From JACNIZ01 sp964344765 (GTDB lineage: Bacteria; Planctomycetota; UBA1135), in the NCBI GenBank assembly GCA_964344765.1, contig CAYFOM010000035.1, positions 1 to 53,507 of the forward strand: 53,507 nucleotides of DNA. The letters are read 5' to 3'. Shown here piece after piece: positions 42,098 through 51,087 of the stretch. The notes under the pieces were generated by a model. That model was not told where the DNA came from and did not search any database. It was given only the letters and a program-made list of their open reading frames with translations. The number at the start of each line of letters is the position of its first letter. Position 1 is the stretch's first letter. The translations under genes and the position numbers were made by a program.

Positions 42098-42787
42098 ATG
42101 CGGCGACTGGATGACATCATCCTGAACGGACGCGCGCAGATTGCTTATTGGGAGGATCAGGCGAGCAATCCTTTGCTGGATCAACGTGAGCTGGGTTTTA
42201 GCGGTTTTTATGACGCGTTGCGCGATTTGCGGGATGAGGTGAGATGGGCCGAGAATCAGCTTTACCAGCTTTACCGAGGTGGTCCGAAGAAGGCAATCAC
42301 CTCACAGGTTCAGCTCAAACGCAAAAAAGACGTACCGGCATCCGACATTACCTTCTCAGGAACCTTGGGTTTGACTGGCTCTTTCACCGTGAAGCCCGGC
42401 GTCGACGACTTCACCATTCGCGTGCCCTGGCGCGGCGGCTTCCAAACTCGGCGCGTCGAGGGTGAGGACGACAATTATGGATTCGTTCGCTGGGGTCTTC
42501 CCGAGCGCCTGATTCGCGAAGAGGGCCAGCGCGTGGTCGACGCCTTCCTGCCGCTTGCACGGCAAAATTTCACTCGCCACGTGATGCAGTCGCGAAGATG
42601 GTTGGTGGAAAATTGGTACTGGCAGGATTCAAAAACCGATGGCTGGAGCGACCTGGAAAAGGAATCCGAGCGTGCATGGCGGCGGTTTTGGTTTGTCCAC
42701 CCTTTGGCGCTTAGCAGTCCGCTTTTGGCCAAAGAGGAGGGGCTGATTCACATGCCCTTTGTTGAGTTTGAGACCGTATCTCTTTAA
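42098..42787 (+). CDS. C-terminal fragment of the Sel1-type gene
   Basis: A 229-residue frame in the same phase as the previous fragment, separated only by TAG and three codons. Reading through would give ...DPKAE-x-KAEMRRLDDI, with TAG where a CAG or AAG would fit. The region starts with a coiled helix and continues as a beta-rich domain with FTIRVPWRGGF and many Trp. No family is recognised. It may alternatively be a separate gene starting at the ATG at 42098. Confidence 0.55.
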   Translation: MRRLDDIILNGRAQIAYWEDQASNPLLDQRELGFSGFYDALRDLRDEVRWAENQLYQLYRGGPKKAITSQVQLKRKKDVPASDITFSGTLGLTGSFTVKPGVDDFTIRVPWRGGFQTRRVEGEDDNYGFVRWGLPERLIREEGQRVVDAFLPLARQNFTRHVMQSRRWLVENWYWQDSKTDGWSDLEKESERAWRRFWFVHPLALSSPLLAKEEGLIHMPFVEFETVSL

Positions 42788-42831
42788 GGGCGTCTGCATT
42801 CGGATTTCTACCCAAATGCTGAAAGATTCAT

Positions 42832-42837
42832 TAGGAT
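42832..42837 (+). promoter_or_regulatory. TANNNT -10-like box before 102-residue gene
   Basis: TAGGAT ends 6 bases before the ATG at 42844, with no Shine-Dalgarno. Confidence 0.4.
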
Positions 42838-42843
42838 GAAACT

Positions 42844-43152
42844 ATGCAGAAAACTTTGAGTGATCATGAAATCCGGCAAGTGGACCTGATGAAAAGATCT
42901 CTCGCCTTCTTTCGCCATGGCGAGATGGATCTCCCCAAGCTGCTGAATTCTCTCCGCGACCATTTCCTCCAAATCGATAGCCCCGAAAAGGATTGGGACC
43001 AGTCGTTCCGCGTTGCGTGGCGCCAACTGGACCGCGTTCGCAACGACGTCCGCGATGATCCGGTGCAGCTAGGAAACGTGCATATGCGCGATGACGTCCG
43101 CGAGATGACGACGAATTTGGTCGATTTGTTGGCTGAGACCAACCGCGATTAA
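42844..43152 (+). CDS. hypothetical protein (102 residues)
   Basis: A small soluble, mainly helical, acidic protein with no signal or membrane segment. It has two conserved-looking segments, LAFFRHGEMDLPKLLNSLRDHF and FRVAWRQLDRVRNDVRDD. The composition and size resemble small immunity or adaptor proteins, but I cannot name a family. The next gene is convergent, so it is a single-gene unit. Confidence 0.7.
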   Translation: MQKTLSDHEIRQVDLMKRSLAFFRHGEMDLPKLLNSLRDHFLQIDSPEKDWDQSFRVAWRQLDRVRNDVRDDPVQLGNVHMRDDVREMTTNLVDLLAETNRD

Positions 43153-43181
43153 GCTCCCCAGTTTCACACCGAATCGGCTGT

Positions 43182-43916
43182 TTAGCCCATTCGAAACTCC
43201 CCGATCAGCGGCAGGTGATCGCTGGCCACCCGCGCCAATTTGAGCCTGCTTGCGTGGATATGTTCGTCGTGTAGGCTGCCGCGCCAGAATATTTTGTCGA
43301 GCGGGCCCATCGGCGCCGAGCTGGGGTAGGTGCGGATATGTTGCCGCCGCCGATGCTCGGACCAGGCGTGGAAGCCGGTTTGTTGAATGCCGGCCCCGTG
43401 GTACAGCAAGTTGCGCCAGTCGTTGCAGTCGCCGGCGAGGAGCACGGCAGATTGCCGGCGAATCGAACGTAGCGTGCCGGAGCTGAGCACTTTTTGCACT
43501 TGCGACGCGCGTTCGGCCGCCGACAAACCTAGGTGCCAATTGAATACATGCAATCCATGGCGGAAGCGCGGTGCCATCAACTTGGTGTACAGACAATTGC
43601 GCCGCTTGCGCCAACCTAAGCGCAAATCCAATACCTTGCGCTTTTTAATCGGGAAGCGTGACAGCGTCGCGTTGCCGTAACTGCCGACCTTCAGCACATG
43701 CGCTTGCGCCCAGGTGTGGAAGGGGTAATCGCATTCACGCGCAAGTTCGTGATCCAACCACAGCTTGTGCGAACGCGGCACGCCGCGATCGACCTCTTGC
43801 AGCAGCAGCACATCGGGGTTGTGGTGTTTGATGACCTCAATGACGCGATCCGGTCGGAACTTCCGATCCATGCCGAAGCATCGATGGATGTTCCAGGTCA
43901 TCACCGTCAGTTTCAT
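43182..43916 (-). CDS. endonuclease/exonuclease/phosphatase (EEP) family protein
   Basis: A 244-residue metal-dependent phosphodiesterase. It has MTWNIHRCFG (Asn at the metal site), DVLLLQEVDRG (metal-binding Glu), GDCNDW and the C-terminal SDHLPLIGEF whose Asp-His complete the active site. No signal peptide is present. Its start overlaps the stop of the cardiolipin-synthase-type gene by 1 base (TAATG). That pairing is known in other bacteria and suggests a lipid-phosphate or nucleic-acid substrate, which is not decided here. Confidence 0.92.
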   Translation of the reverse strand: MKLTVMTWNIHRCFGMDRKFRPDRVIEVIKHHNPDVLLLQEVDRGVPRSHKLWLDHELARECDYPFHTWAQAHVLKVGSYGNATLSRFPIKKRKVLDLRLGWRKRRNCLYTKLMAPRFRHGLHVFNWHLGLSAAERASQVQKVLSSGTLRSIRRQSAVLLAGDCNDWRNLLYHGAGIQQTGFHAWSEHRRRQHIRTYPSSAPMGPLDKIFWRGSLHDEHIHASRLKLARVASDHLPLIGEFRMG

Positions 43917-45040
43917 TAGAAGATTCGATCAAACAAGCCGAAGAACCATTCCAGCACCCGGTTCCACGTCGACCGCGTGCGCCATTCGGCCAGCGTAATG
44001 CGCTGACTGTGATCGAAGTCGCGTGCAAAACAAGCGGCGACGTCGTTGTTAAGGCGGCGGTGGTTGGCGGCAACCATGATTTCGTGATTCAAGAAGAACG
44101 ACAATCGATCCAAGTTGGCCGAGCCAAGCGCGGTCCACTTGTCGTCGATCAAAACCATTTTGCGGTGCATGAAAGCCCGTTGGTATTCATAAATCTCGAC
44201 GCCGCGCAATAACAGCCTCGAGTAATAGCGTCGCGCGGCATAACGCACCGCCGGATGATCGTGACGATGGGGGCCGGGCAGCAGCAGGCGCACATCGACG
44301 CCGCGTTTTTTTGCATGGCGCAGCGTGCGCCGGAATTTGCGCGATGGGATGAAGTACGGCGTCGCCAGCCAAATGCGTTTTTGGGCGCGCGCCATGACCT
44401 GGTAGAGGTCGCGACGGAAGTGAATGCCAAGCGCAGGCTGCTGCAAAATGACGCGTGCTTCTTTGTCCTTGCCGGCCGGATACTTGGCGCGGTGAATGCT
44501 GAGCCGGCGTCGCCACAGTGCGTCGAACGACATCGCCATTTGCCCGACCAGTTCGCCATGCATGCGCAGCATCGTGTCGCGAATGTGCAAATTCTCGTCG
44601 TTCGGCCACCACCGATCACCAAAGCCGACGCCTCCGGTCCATGCCACAGAGTTGTCGATCACCACGAGGCGGCGGTGAGTACGCGACAAAAACTCCCCTG
44701 GGCCGTGGCGCAGAATCGGCAGGAGGCGCATGCGGTTATAGAAGCGGAATTTGCCGCCGGCGTGGCGCAATCGGTCGATCAATCCATGACTCAATCGATG
44801 CGAACCTACTGCATCAACCAGCAGCCGCACTTCCACGCCGCGTTCCAACGCCGGCAGCAGCTTTTCCATCAGCGCGTTGGCGACGGTGCCGTCTTCAAAA
44901 ATGTAATTCTCCAGCCATATTCGCCGTTTGGCCGACGCGATGTCGTCGAGCAAGCGCGGCCACATCTCGCGCGCCTTGGAGTACAACTCCAAGTCTTCAG
45001 CCGGTACAAACGGGAACGGGGCTCGGACGCTCCGGGGCAT
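43916..45040 (-). CDS. phospholipase D-type cardiolipin synthase
   Basis: A 374-residue protein with two PLD half-sites. The first is HRRLVVID (His122, Asp129), with Arg124 at the usual Lys position. The second is HRKMVLID (His292, Lys294, Asp299), followed by GSANLD. ClsB-type enzymes lack N-terminal membrane helices, as here, and make cardiolipin. Whether the Arg variant keeps activity cannot be told. It is translationally linked to the EEP gene. Confidence 0.9.
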   Translation of the reverse strand: MPRSVRAPFPFVPAEDLELYSKAREMWPRLLDDIASAKRRIWLENYIFEDGTVANALMEKLLPALERGVEVRLLVDAVGSHRLSHGLIDRLRHAGGKFRFYNRMRLLPILRHGPGEFLSRTHRRLVVIDNSVAWTGGVGFGDRWWPNDENLHIRDTMLRMHGELVGQMAMSFDALWRRRLSIHRAKYPAGKDKEARVILQQPALGIHFRRDLYQVMARAQKRIWLATPYFIPSRKFRRTLRHAKKRGVDVRLLLPGPHRHDHPAVRYAARRYYSRLLLRGVEIYEYQRAFMHRKMVLIDDKWTALGSANLDRLSFFLNHEIMVAANHRRLNNDVAACFARDFDHSQRITLAEWRTRSTWNRVLEWFFGLFDRIF

Positions 45041-45096
45041 GGTGATAGCGGTTGAGGCACCGGACCGCGGAAGGGGCCAGGAACCGCCAAATAGAC

Positions 45097-45124
45097 TTTA
45101 CGAAAGCGGGAGCAGCAGTAGAAT
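45097..45124 (+). promoter_or_regulatory. promoter of tRNA-Val
   Basis: TTTACG at 45097-45102 (4 of 6 to the -35 consensus) and TAGAAT at 45119-45124 (5 of 6 to -10) are 16 bases apart and 14 bases from the mature tRNA start. Confidence 0.55.
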
Positions 45125-45138
45125 GTCCGGCCAAATTT

Positions 45139-46244
<1,106 letters not shown>

Positions 46245-46251
46245 GGGCAAA

Positions 46252-46257
46252 AGCATA
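46252..46257 (-). promoter_or_regulatory. TANNNT -10-like box of heptosyltransferase gene
   Basis: TATGCT on the minus strand ends 7 bases before the ATG at 46244. It is one of two such boxes in the divergent spacer. Confidence 0.45.
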
Positions 46258-46273
46258 GCGTGGGCGGCCAAGT

Positions 46274-46279
46274 TACGAT
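46274..46279 (+). promoter_or_regulatory. TANNNT -10-like box of oxidoreductase-radical SAM operon
   Basis: TACGAT ends 6 bases before the ATG at 46286. Together with the opposite box it gives a compact divergent control region. Confidence 0.45.
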
Positions 46280-46285
46280 GTAGGC

Positions 46286-47335
46286 ATGGAACCGCCCCCC
46301 AAGATCACTGGCTTGAGCATCAAGCAGGATCCGTTCCAAGAGCCGGTACGCGTGTGTGTGATCGGGGCTCGTCGTGTGCGCAACGGCACCGGTCCGTTTT
46401 TGGCGCGCCAGGTGGTCGACGCCGGCGGCGAATTGGCCGCGGTGCTCGGCACGACGACGGCGACCACCAACGACGCGGTGCAAGCTTTGGCCGCCGACGG
46501 TTATGCGACCGAGGGCTACACCAGCTTCGAGGCGATGGTCAACGAAACGAGGCCCGACGCGGTGATCATTTCGACGCCGGCGGGCACGCACCGCCCTTGG
46601 TTGGAGTCGTGCTTGCTGCATGAACTGCACGCGCTGTGCGAAAAGCCGCTGTTGTCGGCTTTTGATCAAGAGGCGGCGATCTTGCCGTATCGCTTCGCGG
46701 CGATGGGCAAAGTGCTGGTCGAGAATTGCCAATGGCCGTTCACGCTGGCGGCGTTCCGCGAATTGCACCCGGATGTGGATTTTGCCAAGGTTTCGCGCTT
46801 TCGAATGATGCTGGCGCCGGAGTTCCGCGGCTTGAGTCGCTGGATCGAAACCATGTCGCATCCGCTGAGTTTGCTGCAGGAGATTTCGCCGGGACCGGCC
46901 GAGTTGGAGGAGTTGCGCTTCCATGAATCGGGGCCGGATGCTTCGGACTCGCGCTTGAATTTCATCTTCCGCAACGTCGATCGCTCGATTGAGTGCGAGG
47001 TGTTGTTGGCGGATACCGGTGAGCGTCCGCGGCCGGCCGAGTATGTGTTTGATGACAAGGTTTGTCGTCGACGCGTGAAGATGCCTGAGTACACCATTCA
47101 ATTCGACGACGGTTTCCGCATGGAAGACATGGAAAGCGGTGTTGAGGATGGCGAGGCAGATGGGGATCGCGCGGTGTACTGCGGCGATCCGCAAGAGTTG
47201 TGCGTGCAGTCCTTCCTGCAGCAAGTCCATCAAGCGCGCGCGACTGGTGCGGCGGCGGCGGCGGAGAACATCGCCCGTCGCCAACGATTGTTGTCGCAAG
47301 TCTTGGCCGCCTACGCGGCGCGGTGTCGTACATGA
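46286..47335 (+). CDS. Gfo/Idh/MocA-like oxidoreductase
   Basis: A 349-residue NAD(P)-dependent dehydrogenase of sugar-type substrates. The Rossmann region reads VCVIGARRVRNGTGPFLARQ. The usual GxGxxG is not kept exactly, and the segment continues with AAVLGTT. VIISTPAGTHRPW and CEKPLLS (the family's EKP Lys) follow, and the C-terminal half is a mixed alpha/beta substrate domain. The stop overlaps the radical SAM start by 4 bases. The substrate is unknown; position next to a heptosyltransferase gene suggests surface-sugar metabolism. Confidence 0.85.
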   Translation: MEPPPKITGLSIKQDPFQEPVRVCVIGARRVRNGTGPFLARQVVDAGGELAAVLGTTTATTNDAVQALAADGYATEGYTSFEAMVNETRPDAVIISTPAGTHRPWLESCLLHELHALCEKPLLSAFDQEAAILPYRFAAMGKVLVENCQWPFTLAAFRELHPDVDFAKVSRFRMMLAPEFRGLSRWIETMSHPLSLLQEISPGPAELEELRFHESGPDASDSRLNFIFRNVDRSIECEVLLADTGERPRPAEYVFDDKVCRRRVKMPEYTIQFDDGFRMEDMESGVEDGEADGDRAVYCGDPQELCVQSFLQQVHQARATGAAAAAENIARRQRLLSQVLAAYAARCRT

Positions 47336-48615
47336 GCGCAGCCGACGAGCAGGGAACGGCCACCGTTTCCATCCGGTTGGCCGACATTCACGACTTTGCC
47401 GCCAAGTTGAAGCAGCCTTCGCTGGAGAAGCATTTGTTGGAGTACGTTGCCTGGCGCAAAGCGGTGCGGGCCGCGCAGGCTGAAGGTGGGGGTGCGGTGG
47501 ATGATGTTGAGATCCCGCGCATTGGTCCGGTTTCGATTAACTTGGATTTGAGCACGACGTGCAATTACGCGTGCACGCACTGCATTGATTGGGATGCGCT
47601 GAATTTGCCGCAGCGTCACGATCACGAGAAGTTGTTGCAGTCACTTCGCGAATTGACGGCGCGCGGATTGAAGTCGGTGATCATTCTTGGCGGTGGTGAG
47701 CCGACCTTGTACCCCGGATTCCACGATGTGGTGCGGGTGATGAAGGAAGAGTTGCGTTTGCAGGTCGCGGTGGTGACCAACGGCAGCCGCAACGAGCACA
47801 TTGCCGAGATCGCGCATCTATTTGAGAAAGGTGATTGGGTGCGTTTGTCGTTGGACTCGGGCAGCAATGAGGTTTTTGAAGCCATGCATTGCCCGAAGCA
47901 GCGCGGCGTGACCCTGGACGGCATCTGCGAATCGGCGCGTTTGATCAAGCAAGCGAACGCCGACGTGCAGCTGGGCTTTTCTTTTGTGATCACATGGAAA
48001 GGCGCGCAGCGCGACGATCACAGCGTGATTGAAAACTTGCACGAAATGGCGATGGCCGCCGAACGTGCACGCGATTACGGCTTTGATTACATCAGCTTCA
48101 AGCCGTTTTTGCAGCGCGCCGAGCAAGGCGCCGAAGTGCTGGAACCGCGCGACGCCGCCGAAGGCCGGGCAACGGTGACTCAGCGCATTCAAGAACAGTT
48201 GGATTTGTGTAAGTCGCTGCAGTCAGATTCGTTTCGGGTGGTAAGCAGCACTAACTTGCGCGTATTGATGTCGCCGGATTGGCAAGCATTCACCGATCAG
48301 CCCAAGGTTTGCCACATGCAGGCGCTGCGCCAAGTGGTCAGTCCGTTGGGAGTGTTTAACTGCCCGGCTCACCGCGGAATCGGCAAAGCGCGTTTGGGCG
48401 ACGCCGATGGTTGGTTGCCGTCTGAGAAGGCAATTCCTCCTGCACAGGATGCAACTTGCGATTCATTGGGCAGCTTCGACGCACACAAAGAATGCGCCGA
48501 AGTCACTTGCTTGTACCACCCGGTCAATCACTGGATCGAAGGATTAATCGCCAGTGACAAAGACCCCGATGACTTAATCGAACCGGGGCCGGAACAGCAC
48601 GACTACTTCTTGTAG
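47332..48615 (+). CDS. radical SAM protein with C-terminal auxiliary cysteines
   Basis: A 427-residue radical SAM enzyme. The cluster motif is Cys77-x3-Cys81-x2-Cys84 (TTCNYACTHCIDWD), GGGEPTLYPGF follows and then VVTNGSR. C-terminal cysteines occur in VCHMQAL, FNCPAHRG, ATCDS, KEC and VTCLYHP, consistent with a SPASM-like auxiliary Fe-S cluster. It generates a 5'-deoxyadenosyl radical; the substrate may be a sugar, nucleotide or peptide. No precursor peptide is seen in the operon. The ATG overlaps the upstream stop; the methyltransferase starts 11 bases downstream. Confidence 0.92.
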   Translation: MSAADEQGTATVSIRLADIHDFAAKLKQPSLEKHLLEYVAWRKAVRAAQAEGGGAVDDVEIPRIGPVSINLDLSTTCNYACTHCIDWDALNLPQRHDHEKLLQSLRELTARGLKSVIILGGGEPTLYPGFHDVVRVMKEELRLQVAVVTNGSRNEHIAEIAHLFEKGDWVRLSLDSGSNEVFEAMHCPKQRGVTLDGICESARLIKQANADVQLGFSFVITWKGAQRDDHSVIENLHEMAMAAERARDYGFDYISFKPFLQRAEQGAEVLEPRDAAEGRATVTQRIQEQLDLCKSLQSDSFRVVSSTNLRVLMSPDWQAFTDQPKVCHMQALRQVVSPLGVFNCPAHRGIGKARLGDADGWLPSEKAIPPAQDATCDSLGSFDAHKECAEVTCLYHPVNHWIEGLIASDKDPDDLIEPGPEQHDYFL

Positions 48616-48626
48616 AGGCTGGGTGC

Positions 48627-49271
48627 ATGAGTCGCGAGAAGCAAATCCGTCGGCAGTATGAGGCGACCGATCATGCCGACAATTACGCCGACCAGCGTTG
48701 GACTGAAACGCGGCATGCGCGCAAGACCAATCAATGGGAGTTGGCGACGGTGGAGGAGATGGTGCGCCACGTCAACGAAAGCGGCGGCGGTCGGTTGCAG
48801 ACGGTGTTGGATATGCCGTGCGGTCATGGACGTTTGGCGCCGGTCTTGGGCATGCACTGTCAATCGCTGATTCAAGCCGACTTAGCGATGTCGATGCTGG
48901 AGCGACGCGACGAGAAATCTACCAACCATCGCGCGATGCAGGCTTCGTTGCTGCAAATCCCACTGGCTGATCAATGCGTCGATCTAGCAATGTGCATGCG
49001 CGTCCTCCATCACTTCGCTGACCCGGAACCGCGCATCCAAATCCTCAGCGAACTTTCCCGCGTCAGCCGCTACGCCATCGTCAGCTATTACGACGCCGCT
49101 GCCTTCCCGCACCTGCGCGACCGCATCCGCCGCCGGAAGCGAACCCTATATCCCATCCGCAACGCCCAATTCGACGCCGAAGCAAAAAGCGCCGGCTTCC
49201 GCGTCATTCAAAAACGCTTCCGCCGACGCTGGTTCAGCTTTCAGGTGCTGGCATTACTAAAACGGGTTTGA
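48627..49271 (+). CDS. class I SAM-dependent methyltransferase
   Basis: A 214-residue Rossmann methyltransferase. VLDMPCGHGRLAPVLG is the SAM-binding motif I (about 57-72), LIQADLAMSML motif II and CVDLAMCMRVLHHF motif IV. It has no membrane segment. A GAGG 9-12 bases upstream is a plausible ribosome site. Third gene of the oxidoreductase-radical SAM operon, which it would complete by methylating a product or intermediate. Confidence 0.9.
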   Translation: MSREKQIRRQYEATDHADNYADQRWTETRHARKTNQWELATVEEMVRHVNESGGGRLQTVLDMPCGHGRLAPVLGMHCQSLIQADLAMSMLERRDEKSTNHRAMQASLLQIPLADQCVDLAMCMRVLHHFADPEPRIQILSELSRVSRYAIVSYYDAAAFPHLRDRIRRRKRTLYPIRNAQFDAEAKSAGFRVIQKRFRRRWFSFQVLALLKRV

Positions 49272-49361
49272 TGTGGCGATGGTTTTTTCGTGTTCCCAAA
49301 AACCCTGGAAAAACCCTATACCCGACGAATCGACAATTTCAAATTCCTGATAGTGCGTTGC

Positions 49362-49367
49362 TATATT
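49362..49367 (+). promoter_or_regulatory. TANNNT -10-like box of FG-GAP protein gene
   Basis: TATATT ends 6 bases before the ATG at 49374. TTCAAA at 49338-49343 (18-base spacing) could be its -35. Confidence 0.45.
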
Positions 49368-49373
49368 CTGCAC

Positions 49374-51041
49374 ATGGATTGGAATCTACAACCAGTTTTT
49401 GTCGGGCTATGCGTATTTGCCGCTAGTTCCCTTTTGCCCTCAGCGGCTATTGCTCAAGAAGGCGGCTCCTTGCAGGTGCGCTGGGTTTACGAGGGGGAAG
49501 ACTCCTTGGATTACCTTGGTCGGTCAGTCGCCGGCTTGGGGGACATCAACGGCGACGGTTACGGCGACTTCATCATCGGCGCGCCCGGCACCGACAGCTT
49601 TGGCTTGCAATATACCGGAACAGCACGAGTGATTTCCGGCTTGGACGGAACGGATCTCTACACCGTTCTGGGAGTCGCCGAAGACATGGCAACCGGCGAA
49701 TCAGTTGCCAATGCCGGTGACGTCAACGCCGACGGCGTCAATGATTTTATGATCGGTCACCCCGGAGTCTGGGTGAATGGTGTTGCTGGCGCGGGAATGA
49801 TTTCCGTGCGCTCCGGTGCAACCGGTTTTGTTATTTTCGAAAAACTTGGCGATGAGCTAGGAGCCTTATTCGGAGAAAGAGTGGCGGGAGCTGGCGACGT
49901 CAATGGCGACGGCTACGACGACATTATTGTCGGAGAACCCCACGCGGATTCTCTTCTGTTTCAAGAGGCCGGTGCGGCCCATGTTTTTTCCGGAAGGACC
50001 GGAGATCTTATTTATCCAAACCACGGAAGTGATCACTTTGTTTACTTTGGCAACGTAGTTGCCGGCGTAGGCGACCTAAACGGTGACGGTAACGACGATT
50101 TCCTGATTGGCGAAGAATCCACTGTAAACCTCTATTCTGGTTTCGACGGATCAGTGATGTATAGCTTGACGAGTAGCTATTACGCTTATGGCAGCGCCGC
50201 GGCCGGCGCGGGCGACGTGAACGGGGATGGCTTTGATGACTTCATCATCGGGAACTATTTCCTTGACGAGGTCTACGTCCACTCCGGTCTGGACGGCCAG
50301 CTTCTTTATCAGCTTTCCCCTCAATCGTTTTTCTCGATGGACTTCGGTCGCGCTGTCGCCGGAGCGGGAGACGTCAACGGCGACGGCTTTCCCGATATCG
50401 CCGTCAGTGCGCCAACCGCCACCAATAACGGAATCGGGCTCTCTGGTTCGGTTTACCTTTACTCCGGTTACACCGGCGACTTCATCACTCGCATCGATGG
50501 CCCTGAGTTCGAGGCGGATTTGGGCCAATCGCTTGCCATCGCACCGGATATCAACAATGATGGCTATGACGACCTTATCATCGGTACAACTTGGACTACT
50601 AACACCGCCGGCGATTCGAATGCCGGTTCGGTTTTTGTCACAACTTTTGATCCAGGCATGACGGCAAACGTCAACGAGATCTCTGCCGCCGCTGGAGGGC
50701 AGGTCAATCTTGCCATCAACTTCTCCGCCGATGCCGGCGGCTATCTGTACGTGGTGTTGATGTCGGTCTCCCCCGTCGGTTCGTTTCATCAAGGGGTGAC
50801 TATTCCGCTGACCCTGGATTCCATGGTGCAACAAACGGCGGCAGGCAATTACCCATTTTCCGGCAGCAATCTACATGGCACTTTAGACCCAACCGGCAAT
50901 GCCCTGGCCACGATTCAAATTCCGGCAGGCGCTTATTCGGCTTTTGTCGGTATGTCAGGTCGTCTTGCTGCAGTGGCTTACCCGAGTGGTGGTTTGCCCG
51001 AATACAGCTCCGCAGCTACGACGATTACTATCGTTCCCTAA
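49374..51041 (+). CDS. secreted FG-GAP repeat (integrin-like) protein
   Basis: A 555-residue exported protein. The signal peptide ends near AIAQEGG (about 26). Seven or so repeats follow with the pattern G..V.GAGDVNGDGYDDIIVG and ...GLDG..L, the Asp/Asn-rich calcium loops of FG-GAP propeller blades. A C-terminal beta-rich region (about 450-555) without repeats may anchor or sort the protein. It likely acts in adhesion or on surface polymers. An in-frame start at 49290 is not preferred because it would bury the signal sequence. It is convergent with the S9 peptidase gene. Confidence 0.88.
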   Translation: MDWNLQPVFVGLCVFAASSLLPSAAIAQEGGSLQVRWVYEGEDSLDYLGRSVAGLGDINGDGYGDFIIGAPGTDSFGLQYTGTARVISGLDGTDLYTVLGVAEDMATGESVANAGDVNADGVNDFMIGHPGVWVNGVAGAGMISVRSGATGFVIFEKLGDELGALFGERVAGAGDVNGDGYDDIIVGEPHADSLLFQEAGAAHVFSGRTGDLIYPNHGSDHFVYFGNVVAGVGDLNGDGNDDFLIGEESTVNLYSGFDGSVMYSLTSSYYAYGSAAAGAGDVNGDGFDDFIIGNYFLDEVYVHSGLDGQLLYQLSPQSFFSMDFGRAVAGAGDVNGDGFPDIAVSAPTATNNGIGLSGSVYLYSGYTGDFITRIDGPEFEADLGQSLAIAPDINNDGYDDLIIGTTWTTNTAGDSNAGSVFVTTFDPGMTANVNEISAAAGGQVNLAINFSADAGGYLYVVLMSVSPVGSFHQGVTIPLTLDSMVQQTAAGNYPFSGSNLHGTLDPTGNALATIQIPAGAYSAFVGMSGRLAAVAYPSGGLPEYSSAATTITIVP

Positions 51042-51087
51042 TCTCCCATTAGATCCAGGGGTGAATGCTTCTGACGCCGGGGTTGGC

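Noticed and set aside
44255..45055. 266-residue open frame on the plus strand
   Set aside because: Antisense to the PLD-type cardiolipin synthase.
47332..49271. RiPP biosynthesis cluster
   Set aside because: I found no short precursor-like frame or leader-peptide recognition domain around the radical SAM gene.
49374..50640. repetitive DNA resembling tandem repeats
   Set aside because: The periodicity comes from FG-GAP protein repeats with diverged codons, not from direct DNA repeats or a CRISPR array.
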